NCBI RefSeq assembly: GCF_000959725.1
Contig: NZ_CP009322.1
Coordinates: 496,001-560,000 of the forward strand
Source: Burkholderia gladioli
Lineage (GTDB): Bacteria > Pseudomonadota > Gammaproteobacteria > Burkholderiales > Burkholderiaceae
Direction of reading: 5' to 3'
DNA: 64,000 nt
The notes below the pieces were generated by a model, which saw only the letters and a program-made list of their open reading frames with translations, was not told the DNA's origin and did not search any database. The stretch's first letter is position 1. Each line of letters opens with the position of its first letter. Of the stretch, positions 10,601 to 18,500 are shown one piece after another. A program made the position numbers and the translations under genes.

Positions 10601-12504
10601 CCTGCGCGTTCCCGGTCTTCACCCTCAACTGGGGCTACTGGGGCAGCGTGGGCGTGGTCGCGAACGAGCGGACCCGGCAGCGCATGGCCGCGCTCGGCAT
10701 CGGCTCGATCGAGCCCGACGACGGCATGGCCGTGCAGGAGGCCGCGCTCGCGCACGAGATCGGGCAACTGCTCGCGATCCGGCTCGCGCCGGCCGCGCGC
10801 GAATCGCTCGGCTTCGAGGCGGCGGGCCAGCGGCTGCTGCCCGCGCGGGCGCCGTCGCGCCTGGCCGCGACCGTCGCGGCCCTGGAGGCGCGCGTGCCCG
10901 ATGCGGCCGCGATCCGCGACATCGACGCCGCCGACATCGCGCTGAACGCCTTCGTGGTGGCGCGTCTGCGCGAGGCGATGCAGGCCCTCGGCCTGGCCCG
11001 GGCGCTGCCCGGCGCGGCCTCGGCCGACGCCGCGCGCCGCGCGCTGGGGGTGGTCGAGCGTCACGCGCCGCTGTTCGAGGAGATCCTGAGGATCCTCGCC
11101 GACGACCACGCCCAGCCGTCGCGCGCGGCACCCGGCGCGGCCGGCCTGCTGGCCGATTTCCCCGATCTCGCCGCCCATGTCGCGCTCGCCGAGGCCTGCC
11201 TCGATGCGCTGCCGCGGGTGCTGCGCGGCGAGCTGCCGGCCACCGAGGTGATGTTCCCGGGCGGCAGCATGGCGCTGGTGGAGGGCATCTACAAGCGCAA
11301 CGTGTTCGCGGACTATCTCAACGATCTCGTCGCCGACGTGGTCGAGCGCCGCATCGCCGATGCGCTGGCCGATCCGGAGCGCGTTGCGCCGGTGCGCATC
11401 CTCGAGGTGGGGGCCGGCACCGGCGGCACGAGCGACGGGCTGTTCCGGCGTCTCGGCCGTTTCCAGGACCGCATCGAGTACGTCTACACCGATGTCTCGA
11501 AGCACTTCCTGCTGCACGCCCGCGAGCAGTATTCCGGCGTCGCGCCCTATCTCACGCTGCAATTGTTCGACGCCGAGCAGGCGCCCGATGCGCAGGGGAT
11601 CGATCCGGGCAGCGTCGACATCGTGGTGGCCGCCAACGTGCTGCATGCGACCCGGGATATCGCCGCGACGCTGGCCAACGTCAAGCGCTGCCTGGCGCGC
11701 CATGGCCTGCTCGTGATGAACGAGATCGCCGGCAAGCGGCCGTTCACCACCCTCAGCTTCGGCCTGCTCGACGGCTGGTGGGCCGCCGTCGATCGCGAGG
11801 TGCGGCTCGAGGGCAGCCCCGGCCTGACGGCCGCGCAATGGACGCGGGTGCTGGCCGAGGTCGGTTTCTCGCGCAGCGCGCTGTCGGCCGAGGTGTCGTC
11901 GGTGATCCGCCAGCACGTGATCGTGGCGGAGAGCGACGGACGCATCGCGCAGGTCGCGCCGCGCGGCGCCGGACAGCAGACGCATGGCGAGGCCGGGGCC
12001 GGGGTGGCTCCGGCGGCTCCCGTGGCACCGGCGGCACCGGCGGCACCGGCGCGGGATGCCGAGCGGGCCGCCGCGCTGGCGGCGGCACCGGCATCAGCGA
12101 CCCACCCGCCGCGCGTCTCGGGCGAACTGCCGTCGCTGCCCGCGCAGGCCGGCGCGTCGGCAGCCGATCCGCGCGCGCGCGTGGATGCGGCGCTGCGCGA
12201 GGCGGTCGCGCAGGCGCTCAAGCTCGCGCCCGACGAACTCGACCCGACGCTCGCCCTGTCCGAGCTCGGTGTCGATTCGATCGTCGCCGTCGATCTGGTA
12301 CGCCGCATCAACGACACGCTCGGCCTCGCGCTGAAGACCACCGTGATCTTCGATTTCCCGACGCTCGATCGGCTGGCCGCGCACCTGTGCGCGACCTGCG
12401 CGGCTGAATTGAGCGGCGGGGGCGGGGCGATCGACGAGCTGGCCGATGCGCTCGAACGCGGGGCGCTCTCGCTCGAGGAGAGCCTGGCGCGGCTGAAGAC
12501 CTGA
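1618..12504 (+). CDS. trans-AT polyketide synthase, DH-ACP-KS-KR-ACP-KS-DH-KR-MT-ACP
   Basis: This is a 3628-residue modular PKS subunit. The start at ATG 1618 follows AGGA and begins directly in DH1; an upstream in-frame ATG (1396) would overlap the preceding gene by about 200 bp. Domains: DH1 (about 1-290; HxxxGxxxxP at H23-P32; second motif D200 but Phe204 where Gln/His is usual), ACP1 (Ser390), KS2 (489-910; Cys657, His792, His831), KR1 (TGGLGGLG from 1302, Ser1434, Tyr1447), ACP2 (Ser1604), KS3 (1700-2130; Cys1875, His2010, His2050), DH2 (His2348, D2516xxxQ2520), KR2 (Ser2965, Tyr2978), C-methyltransferase MT1 (SAM motif LEVGAGTGG, 3262-3270), ACP3 (Ser3554). A short helical tail follows (about 3602-3628). 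There is no AT domain, so loading is in trans. KR1 and KR2 keep the B-type Asp (TRD, LRD), predicting D-hydroxyls. DH1-ACP1-KS2-KR1-ACP2 resembles a dehydrating bimodule. KS2 is divergent around its second His (RANFGH). Module c continues in the next protein, which starts with an ER. Confidence 0.96.
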   Translation: MTHRHAASYELDFEHDNLILRDHRVHGVSILPGVTLIDVVYRLGQHLLGHQRFELAQLLFRLPLATSGHLARRMTVRFAPGADRGCWTVSLSSVPLRSGVPGTGRDLHAECVLRELDAEDLRDPAEADFDVAGFIASAERSTRVDEVYRGVRELGVVHGPFMQTLGEIFHRGDEELMRLSLGPLAESLRERFHAHPALLDGATFAGSAFKLVGEVAADFRDDRPHIPFSVERVRLLRPFPARILVASRHGDKLGGAGAARREVTSSDLRILDEEGRVLALFERLSYKRVRQAADIVRLVDQAPGEAEGAVAGEAARSAGADVGVGAVPASTVAAGHDGARAAALAAGESTRASFDEALRRFVTDQLAAQGVALAGRLGDDTPFFDAGLDSTHLLALVRALETHCGRTFYPTLLFEHQTLRELAAHLHRETPAAFGQAVPVWSESVAASSQQPAAPSEPSVASSQPSAASPAAATSHAGAEDAAAPARREIAVIGLAGRYPGAATLEAFWEAVVAARPATGALPADQWSRHVGEDDAEATAAATLGHGGALADADAFDALFFGMTPADAAAVDPQARLLLETAWHACEDAACLPATLARGRTGVYIGVMNDDYTWVAAEHLARTGSYASAGSYAHELANRLSHQFDLRGPSMTVESACSSSLLALHLARTALLAGECDLALAGGVNLSLHRSKYLLLAGLGLMSADGRERTFDIGANGYVPGEGVGLALLKPMEAALADGDRIHGVIAGSATNHSGRAAGRYSPNLHALVEVIERGVASAGLAPEAIGHVETHGTGTQLGDPIEVQAIARALGAAGRGDKRCTLGSRANFGHLESASGIGALTKTLLGMRRGLIPPCANLETLNPALRLDETALTIPREAMRWTLPLESRVSGIHAFGIGGSNVFMVARGAARPARPAAPAARDELIVLSARDAAGLERVRAALAAHLRGPAPITDEEPATLGDLALTLQLGRTAFAHRLAFVVASREALLAALDAHAEQGGQGADFAHGVVRVDLGAGAPADRRDGPARSPELEARSRDGLRRLADAWVNGATIDWARLHAGRATRRVAAPLYPFARDRHRIDAALALRAGTASRADAVDAQAAARPAGGTAPVQVRYGVPAWREEAVPDTGVPSDEVVHLVTSGVSAEVLAGIAAETAPASAFALPVPGDDGARGAAAVYFAAFEALRRVSADGVREPRRLVVLVAGEADELLHAPLAGLLRTAAREYPRLRPVLVFAPGPLDIARGAAILRDEMRASSGDGQALVCRHLDGRRERRVHREAIPPAAGPLPVRQRGVYWITGGLGGLGRLFARYLAGFGEVDVILSGRAPASEQTRAACAALAAGGAPGACVHYLAVDVGRADEVERGVAQIVAQHGGLDGVLHCAGLTRDALIVRKTADQAGEVFAAKLAGTEAIDRATRALPLDFLVLCSSIAAVWGNPGQADYAAANAWLDAFAARRNACVARGMRQGRTVSINWPLWREGGMRVAAEAIEALRAQTGMAPLETADGLAALEHALAGDADQWIVCPSDGRLALFDNGAAPPPSPARDQAPAVQPQSRAPAAQPVGEAVLDYLRDKLARIFRLPAASLDPDAFLSSYGIDSANVLALTAELERDLGVLPKTLVYEHPTLAALAAYLGRTHHAALARRLPAADAAGGPGRETAGAVAPAPAPASAPSTAAPAAPAAAAAAAAAAGAPLDIAIVGMSGRFPQARDLDAFWRNLRDGRDCISEIPASRWDLAHYYDDGAAEPGRIHSKWGGFIDGVDEFDPLFFRISPLEAEMMDPQERLFLQAAWETIEDAGYTRAALADAGRAPHQRVGVYVGVMYSEYQLYGFQQQAERRIFGLPGNTAGVANRVSYFFDFHGPSMSLDTMCSSSLTAIHLACRGIAYGECGVALAGGVNLSIHPNKYAVLSQARIISTKGRCESFGKGGEGYIPGEGVGCVMLKPLARALADRDAIHGIVKGTALSHGGRANGYTVPNPGAQAATISMAIEQAGVAPRAISYIEAHGTGTSLGDPIEIAGLVHAFGELGASGQFCAIGSAKSNIGHGESAAGIAGVCKVLLQMRHRQLAPSLHSAELNPYIDFASSPFAVQRELGEWRAPLVDGVPMPRVAGVSSFGAGGSNAHVVIEEAPAVEAPAASAQAPGARLLVPISARTEERLRVRVADLIEALSRPDAPPLDDVAWTLRVGREPMEYRAAFVVSTLDGLLDALRGFLDGASSANGWHGRASAESRDVLGDEDVRRAVIQSWSAAGRIDKLAQFWTCGLELDWEAPALALPSARRTHLPPYPFERRACWVPVRPTPAASAARPGSLLSRMLPAASLTDRPRVAFETTLSPALPLVDEHRVRGQRVLPGVAYAELVLEAARHVYPERRASLTELVWMQPLVVGEESVAVVTQLERHDGVLRFEIASMADGARRVHAQGTAELDAPEAAAAGEAPAALRARLAPWWEGEAGREAFYEAHRGNGIEYGPGLRRVLGLWGGDQEALGLVDARPARGETGTDFLLPPPVADAALQCVAGIAGARGAAGELQLPYSIGRVAVLRPIEAASVHVHVRRTAPGHYDLAIVDEAGEPYAVLGDLVVRAAKPAIEPLCYAGRWQRAGAVAVAEAAPAAGTALIVSREAGVALGDALAAAHSRAVWVRLGGAAAAARAANAPAVDGGAAFAEALGSAGVVDTVYFLAAVVGQARYRLDARHVAEELEATTLAWFRCVKALVDAGFDQRALDVVVVTQDGETPPLQQEINIGGAALSGFTQALASEYPHWRVRGIDVGRAALADPARLAAAIAGEPHRAGAFPVALRDGLRYEHRIAPLELPPAGRAAFVEGGVYVIVGGAGGIGRILTAHLVRRYRATVIWLGRRALDAALREQLAAASTEQARVDYFQVDVSAREALERVRDAIRASHGRINGVLHSALVLRDASVRGMDETALREALAPKVAGSAVLGEVFMREDLDWLGFYSSMQSFRAGAGQANYAAGCTFQDSYARALGRACAFPVFTLNWGYWGSVGVVANERTRQRMAALGIGSIEPDDGMAVQEAALAHEIGQLLAIRLAPAARESLGFEAAGQRLLPARAPSRLAATVAALEARVPDAAAIRDIDAADIALNAFVVARLREAMQALGLARALPGAASADAARRALGVVERHAPLFEEILRILADDHAQPSRAAPGAAGLLADFPDLAAHVALAEACLDALPRVLRGELPATEVMFPGGSMALVEGIYKRNVFADYLNDLVADVVERRIADALADPERVAPVRILEVGAGTGGTSDGLFRRLGRFQDRIEYVYTDVSKHFLLHAREQYSGVAPYLTLQLFDAEQAPDAQGIDPGSVDIVVAANVLHATRDIAATLANVKRCLARHGLLVMNEIAGKRPFTTLSFGLLDGWWAAVDREVRLEGSPGLTAAQWTRVLAEVGFSRSALSAEVSSVIRQHVIVAESDGRIAQVAPRGAGQQTHGEAGAGVAPAAPVAPAAPAAPARDAERAAALAAAPASATHPPRVSGELPSLPAQAGASAADPRARVDAALREAVAQALKLAPDELDPTLALSELGVDSIVAVDLVRRINDTLGLALKTTVIFDFPTLDRLAAHLCATCAAELSGGGGAIDELADALERGALSLEESLARLKT

Positions 12505-12594
12505 TCCTCGCAAACGGCCAGGGGCCATCCACCGCCCGGCCGCCGCTCGCGCGGCGCGTCGGCGCGGTATTTCATCGAATCCGGAGATTGCAGC

Positions 12595-15500
12595 GTGAAA
12601 CGACAAATCGTGACGCTTTTGCAGCAGTACCAGGCGGGTCGGATGTCGGAGGCGGAACTGAAGCGGGAATACGCGCGCCTGCGCGAGGACGAGGGCGCGC
12701 AGGCGGCTACGCACGACGAGCGGCTCGCGGCCGGCGCCGTGCCGTGCCGGCGGGTGATGGTCGACGGCCCCGGCTCGATCGACGACATGCGCGTGGTCGA
12801 GACCTGGCTCGCGCCCCCTGGCGGTAGCGAGGTGCTGGTCGACACGGTGGCGTTCTCGCTGAATTTCGGCGATCTGCTGTGCCTGAAGGGACTGTATCCG
12901 ACCATGCCGGCCTATCCGTTTACGCCCGGCTTCGAGGCGGCCGGCGTGGTGCGGGCGGTGGGCGAGCGCGTGCAGCGCTTTGCGCCGGGCGACCCGGTGA
13001 TCGTCACGGCGAGCCCGCTGCTCGGCATCCAGTCGAGCGTGATCGTCGCCGACGAGGCGCAACTGGTCGACAAGCCGCCGTTCCTCGACTACGAGCAGGC
13101 GGCCTCGCTGCTGACGGTCGGCCTGACGGTGGTGGAGGCGTTCCGGCGCATGCGCCTGGCCGCGGGCGAGACGATCCTGATCCAGAGCGCTACCGGCGGC
13201 ACCGGCCTGGTGGCCGTGCAGCTCGCGCTGCATGCCGGCGCCACGGTGATCGCGACGGCCAGCGCGGCGGCCAAGCTCGACTATCTGCGCGCGATGGGCG
13301 TGCATCACACGATCCATTACGTCGAGCAGGATTTCGAGGCGGAGGTGATGCGCCTGACCGGCGGACGCGGCGTCGACGTGGTGCTCAACGCGCTGGCCGG
13401 CGACTACATCCAGAAGGGCCTGAATTGCCTGAGCCCGCGCGGCCGCTACGTCGAGATCGCGATGACGGGGCTGAAGTCGGCGCGCAACATCGACCTGAGC
13501 CGGCTCTCGAACAACCAGAGCTTTCACAGCCTCGACCTGCGCAAGCTGCTGCTCGACCTGCCCTCGTATGCGCAAGGGCTGGGCGAGGAGCTGTTCGAAT
13601 TCGCCGCGCGCGGCGTGGTGAACGTGCCGATCGGCCAGCGCTTCGATTTTTCCCGGCTCGCGGACGCCTATCGCTACATCGAGGATCGCCGCAACATCGG
13701 CAAGGTGGTGGTCGGCGTGGCGGGGCCGCATACGCCCGAGCGCGCCACGCCCAAGCCGCTCGCGGCACGCGCGTTCGCACCGGCGCCGGGCGCGGCGGCG
13801 GCTACGGCCACCGCGGCGGAATTCTCGAGCCCGGCCGCGCAGGCCGTCTCGCGCGATGCGCCGATCGCGATCATCGGCATGTCCGGACGTTTCGGCGCGG
13901 CCGGCGACATCGATGCGTTCTGGCGCTGCGTGGCCGACGGCGTGAGCCTGATCGGCCCGCTGCCGCCGGAGCGCGCCGCGCTGTTCCGCTCGCTGGAGGC
14001 GGGCGAGGCGGGCAAGCTCGCGCATCGCGGCTGGAGCAGCCACCTCGAGGCGATCGAGGCGTTCGATCCGCTGTTCTTCAATATCTCGGGGGTCGAGGCG
14101 CGCCACATGGACCCGCAGCAGCGCCTGTTCCTCGAGGAGAGCTGGCGCGCCCTGGAGGATGCGGGATTGACGCCCGCGCGGCTCGACGGCAGCCGCACCG
14201 GCGTCTATGCAGGCGCGGCCGACAGCAAGTACGGCAGCTACGTGCGCGAGGACGAGGTCGGCCATTCGTTCTGGGGCACGGCGCCCTCGATCCTGCCGGC
14301 GCGCGTGGCGTATTTCCTGAACCTGAAGGGGCCGGCGGTGACGATCGACACGGCCTGTTCGAGCTCGCTGGTCGCGATCCACCTCGGATGCGAGAGCCTG
14401 CGCAACCACGAGACCGACCTGATCCTGGCCGGCGGCGCGTTCCTGCAGGCCACGCCGCATTTCGGCGCGGCCGCCGGCAATGCGCAGATGCTGGCCGCCG
14501 ACGGCAAGTGCCATACCTTCGACGATCGCGCCAACGGCATGGTGTCGGGCGAGGCCGTCGCGGTGCTGGTGCTCAAGCGGCTCGACGAGGCCCGTGCCGA
14601 CGGCGACCGGATCCACGGCGTGATCGTGGGCAGCGGCATCAACCAGGACGGCGCCACCAACGGCATCACGGCGCCGAGCGCGCTCGCGCAGCAGCAGTTG
14701 CAGACCGACGTGTATGCGCGCTTCGGCATCGATCCGGACGGCATCCAGTACGTCGAGGCGCACGGCACCGGCACCTCGCTCGGCGATCCGATCGAGATGC
14801 GCGCGCTGACCGACGCGTTTCGTCGCCATACCGAGCGCCGCGGCTATTGCGCGATCGGTTCGGTCAAGACCAATGTCGGCCACACCGTCACGGCGGCCGG
14901 CGTGACCGGCGTCGTGAAGGTGCTGATGGCGATGCGGCATCGGCTGCTGCCCGCCTTGCTGAACTACGAGGTGCCGAATCGCCATATCGATTTCGAGACG
15001 AGTCCGTTCTTCGTCAATACCGAGGCGCTGCCGTGGACGCCCGCGCCCGGCGGCGTGCTTCGCGCGGCGGTCAGTTCGTTCGGCTTCAGCGGCACCAATG
15101 CCCACCTGGTGCTGGAGAGCCACCACGATGCGCGCGCGGCGCGCGCGGCTGCCGACGCGCCGCAACTGCTGGTGCTGTCGGCACGCACGCCCGAGCGGTT
15201 GCGCACCCATGCCGCGCGCGTGGCCGGCTGGCTCGCCGCCAATCCGGCCTGCGATCTCGAGGCCGTCGCCTGCACCCTGCAGACGGGCCGCGAGGCGATG
15301 TCGCAACGTGTTGCGCTGGTGGCGCGCGATGCCGCCGACGCCGCGCATCGATTGGCGCGATGGGCGCAGCGGGAAGGCGCCGACGACGGCGACCACGGGC
15401 TGCTGCTCGGCCAGGTGAAGCGACCGGGCGCCGTGCTCGATGCGCAGGCGGTGCGAGCCCTGCTCGACGAGACGGGCCGTGAAGGCGGCTTGCGCGAGCT

Positions 15501-18500
15501 GGCGCGGCGCTGGGTCGAAGGCATGCGTTGCGATTGGCAGGCCCTGTATCCGGGAGAGCGGCCGCTGCTCGCGGATCTGCCGACGTATCCGTTCGCGCGC
15601 GAGCCTTATTGGGCTGCGCCGCTCGCGGAGGACGGGGAGGGCGAGGGTGGGGCGCTGGATGCGGCGGTGGTCTCGCCCGCGGCCGAAGTGGAGAAGAAGG
15701 CTGAGTGGGTTGATTCGGCGCACGCGGCGGGTTTGGCGGAGGCGGCGGATGCCGCCGGCGAGGCCGGGCCTTCGCTGTCATCGGCACGGATGCTGGAGCC
15801 GGTCTGGTTGGCCGGGCCGGCGGCGCCAGCCTTGGAGGCGCCGGCGGCACGCTGGATCCTGGTGGAAGGCGAGGCCGCGCGCGTGATCGTGCCTGAAGAG
15901 GCATCGACGCGCGTGATCGCACTCGCCGACAGCGACGCGTCGAGCGCGCGTCACTCGCTCGCTCGGCGCTACACGGCGCAGGTCGGGCAGGTATTCGCGT
16001 TGCTGCGTGAATGGCTGGCCACGCATCCGCGCACGCCGCTGCGGGTGCAGCTCGTGCGGTTCGGCGGGCAGGCCGAGGGCGCCGCGCTGGACGGCGTGAT
16101 TGCCTTGATCAAGAGCCTCGCTCGAGAAAATCCGCTGCTGTCGGGCCAGGCGATCCGGATGCCGGTGGATGTCGCGCCGGCCGTGCTCGCGCAACGACTG
16201 GACGACGATGCGCGCCGTCACGGCGATCGCGAGATTCGCTATCGGGCCGATGGTGTACGCGAGGTGCTGACGTTGCGCGCCTGGCCTGAGACGGAAGCAC
16301 CATCCTCGCCGTGGCGCGAGGGCGGCGTGTACCTGATCACGGGCGGCGTGGGCGGGCTGGGTCGGCTGCTGGCGGGCCGTCTGGCGGCGACGGTACAGGG
16401 CGTGAAGCTCGTGTTGGCCGGGCGGCGCGCGGCCTCGGCCGAGACGGACGAAGTGATCGGGGCACTGCACGCGCGTGCGGTAGTGAGCGGCGGCAGCGTG
16501 CGCTACGTATCGCTGGACGTGACGGATGCGCCGGCGGTGCATGCCGCGTTGGCGGATATCGTGGCGCGCGAGGGCGCCTTGCACGGCGTGCTGCACGCGG
16601 CGGGCCTGATCGACGACGCCTATGCCCTGCGCAAGACAGCGGCGAGCCTCGACGCGGTGCTGGCGCCGAAGGTGGCGGGCACGGTGAACCTGGACGCGGC
16701 GAGCGCGCAACTGGACCTGGACTGCTTCGTGCTGTTCTCGTCGATCGCCGGCGTATGGGGCAATGTGGGGCAGGGCGATTACGCGGCGGCGAACGCGTTC
16801 GAGGACGGATTCGCGCGCTACCGGGCGAGCCTGGTGGAAGCGGGGCTGAGGCGTGGCGCGTCGGTATCGGTGGCGTGGCCGTGGTGGGCCGAAGGCGGCA
16901 TGCGGCTGGGCGAGGAGGCGGAGCGGGCGCTGCGGGAGGCGGGATGGCCGGGGCTGGGCACGGAGCCGGGAATGCGGCTGCTGTCGCAGGCGGTGACGTC
17001 TGGGCGGCCGTGCGCGGTGGTGCTCGGCGGCGAGCCGGCGGGCCTGGGCCTGGATCTGGCGGCGACCGAGCCGGTTGCCGCGCTTGCCGCGCGAGAACCG
17101 GGGCACGAGGTGGACGCGCAATGGCGCGAACGCGTCGTGCAGCGTCTGAAGGTGCTGTTCGCGTCGGTGACGCAACTGCCGGTATCGCGCATCGACAGCG
17201 AGGAAGCGCTCGAAAGCTACGGCATCGATTCGGTGCTGATCACGCGCTTGAACCGCGAGCTGGAGAAGACCTTCGAGGCGATCCCGAAGACCTTGTGGTT
17301 CGAATATCCGACGCTCGCCGGATTGGCGGGTTACCTGAGCGAGCATCACGCGGCGGCGTGCCTGGGCTGGGTGGGCCCGGTTCGCGCGGCGGCTGCGGCC
17401 GCTGCCGAGCCCAGGCCGAGGGACAAACTGGCCGTCGAGGCGCGCAAGCCGGCGCCGACGCTTGCAGCCGAAGCACGCCCTCGCGAGGGCATCGCGATCA
17501 TCGGGCTGGCGGGCCGCTACCCGCAAGCGCCGGACCTGAACGCGTACTGGGAGAACCTGCGCGAGGGACGCGACTGCATCACCGAGATCCCGGCCGAACG
17601 CTGGTCGCTTGACGGCTTCTATTGCGAGGACGTCGAGCGGGCGGTGTCCGAGGGGCTCAGCTACAGCAAGTGGGGTGGCTTCATCGAAGGCTTCGCGGAT
17701 TTCGATCCGCTGTTCTTCAACCTGTCGCCGCGCGAGGCGGAGGGGATCGACCCGCAGGAACGGCTGTTCATGCAGACCTGCTGGCACGTGATCGAGGATG
17801 CGGGATACACGCGCGATTCGCTGGCGCGTCGTCATGGCGGGCGGGTGGGCGTGTTCGCGGGGATCACCAAGACCGGTTTCGAGCTGCACGGCCCCGAGCT
17901 GTGGCGGCGCGGCGTGCCGGCGTTTCCTCGCACCTCGTTCAGCTCGGTGGCGAACCGCGTGTCGTACTTCCTGAACCTGCACGGCCCGAGCCTGCCGATC
18001 GACACGATGTGCTCGTCGTCGCTGACGGCGATCCACGAAGCCTGCGAGCACCTGCTGCGCGACGAGTGCGAGCTGGCGATCGCGGGCGGGGTCAACCTGT
18101 ACCTGCACCCGAGCAGCTACGTGATGCTGTGCCTGAGCCGCATGCTGTCGCCGCGAGGGCGGTGCCGCAGCTTCGGCGAGGGCGGCGACGGGATGGTGCC
18201 GGGCGAGGGCGTGGGCGCGGTGCTGCTCAAGCGCTTGAGTGCGGCCGAGGCGGATGGCGATCGGATCCACGGCGTGATCCGGGCGAGCGCGATCAATCAC
18301 GGCGGCAAGACCAACGGCTACACGGTGCCGAATCCGGGGGCGCAGCGGGAGCTGATCGTATCGGCGCTGGCGAAGTCGGGGATCGAGGCACGCGACATCG
18401 GTTACGTGGAGGCGCACGGCACGGGCACGGAGCTGGGCGATCCGATCGAGATCGCGGGGCTGTCGCAGGCGTATGGCGATACGGGAGGGTCGAGCTGCGC

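Noticed and set aside
1639..11985. A giant open frame on the minus strand opposite the second PKS subunit
   Set aside because: It is the mirror of a GC-rich PKS gene: composition is Arg/Gly/His-rich, no domain is recognisable, and the plus strand has perfect PKS domains throughout.
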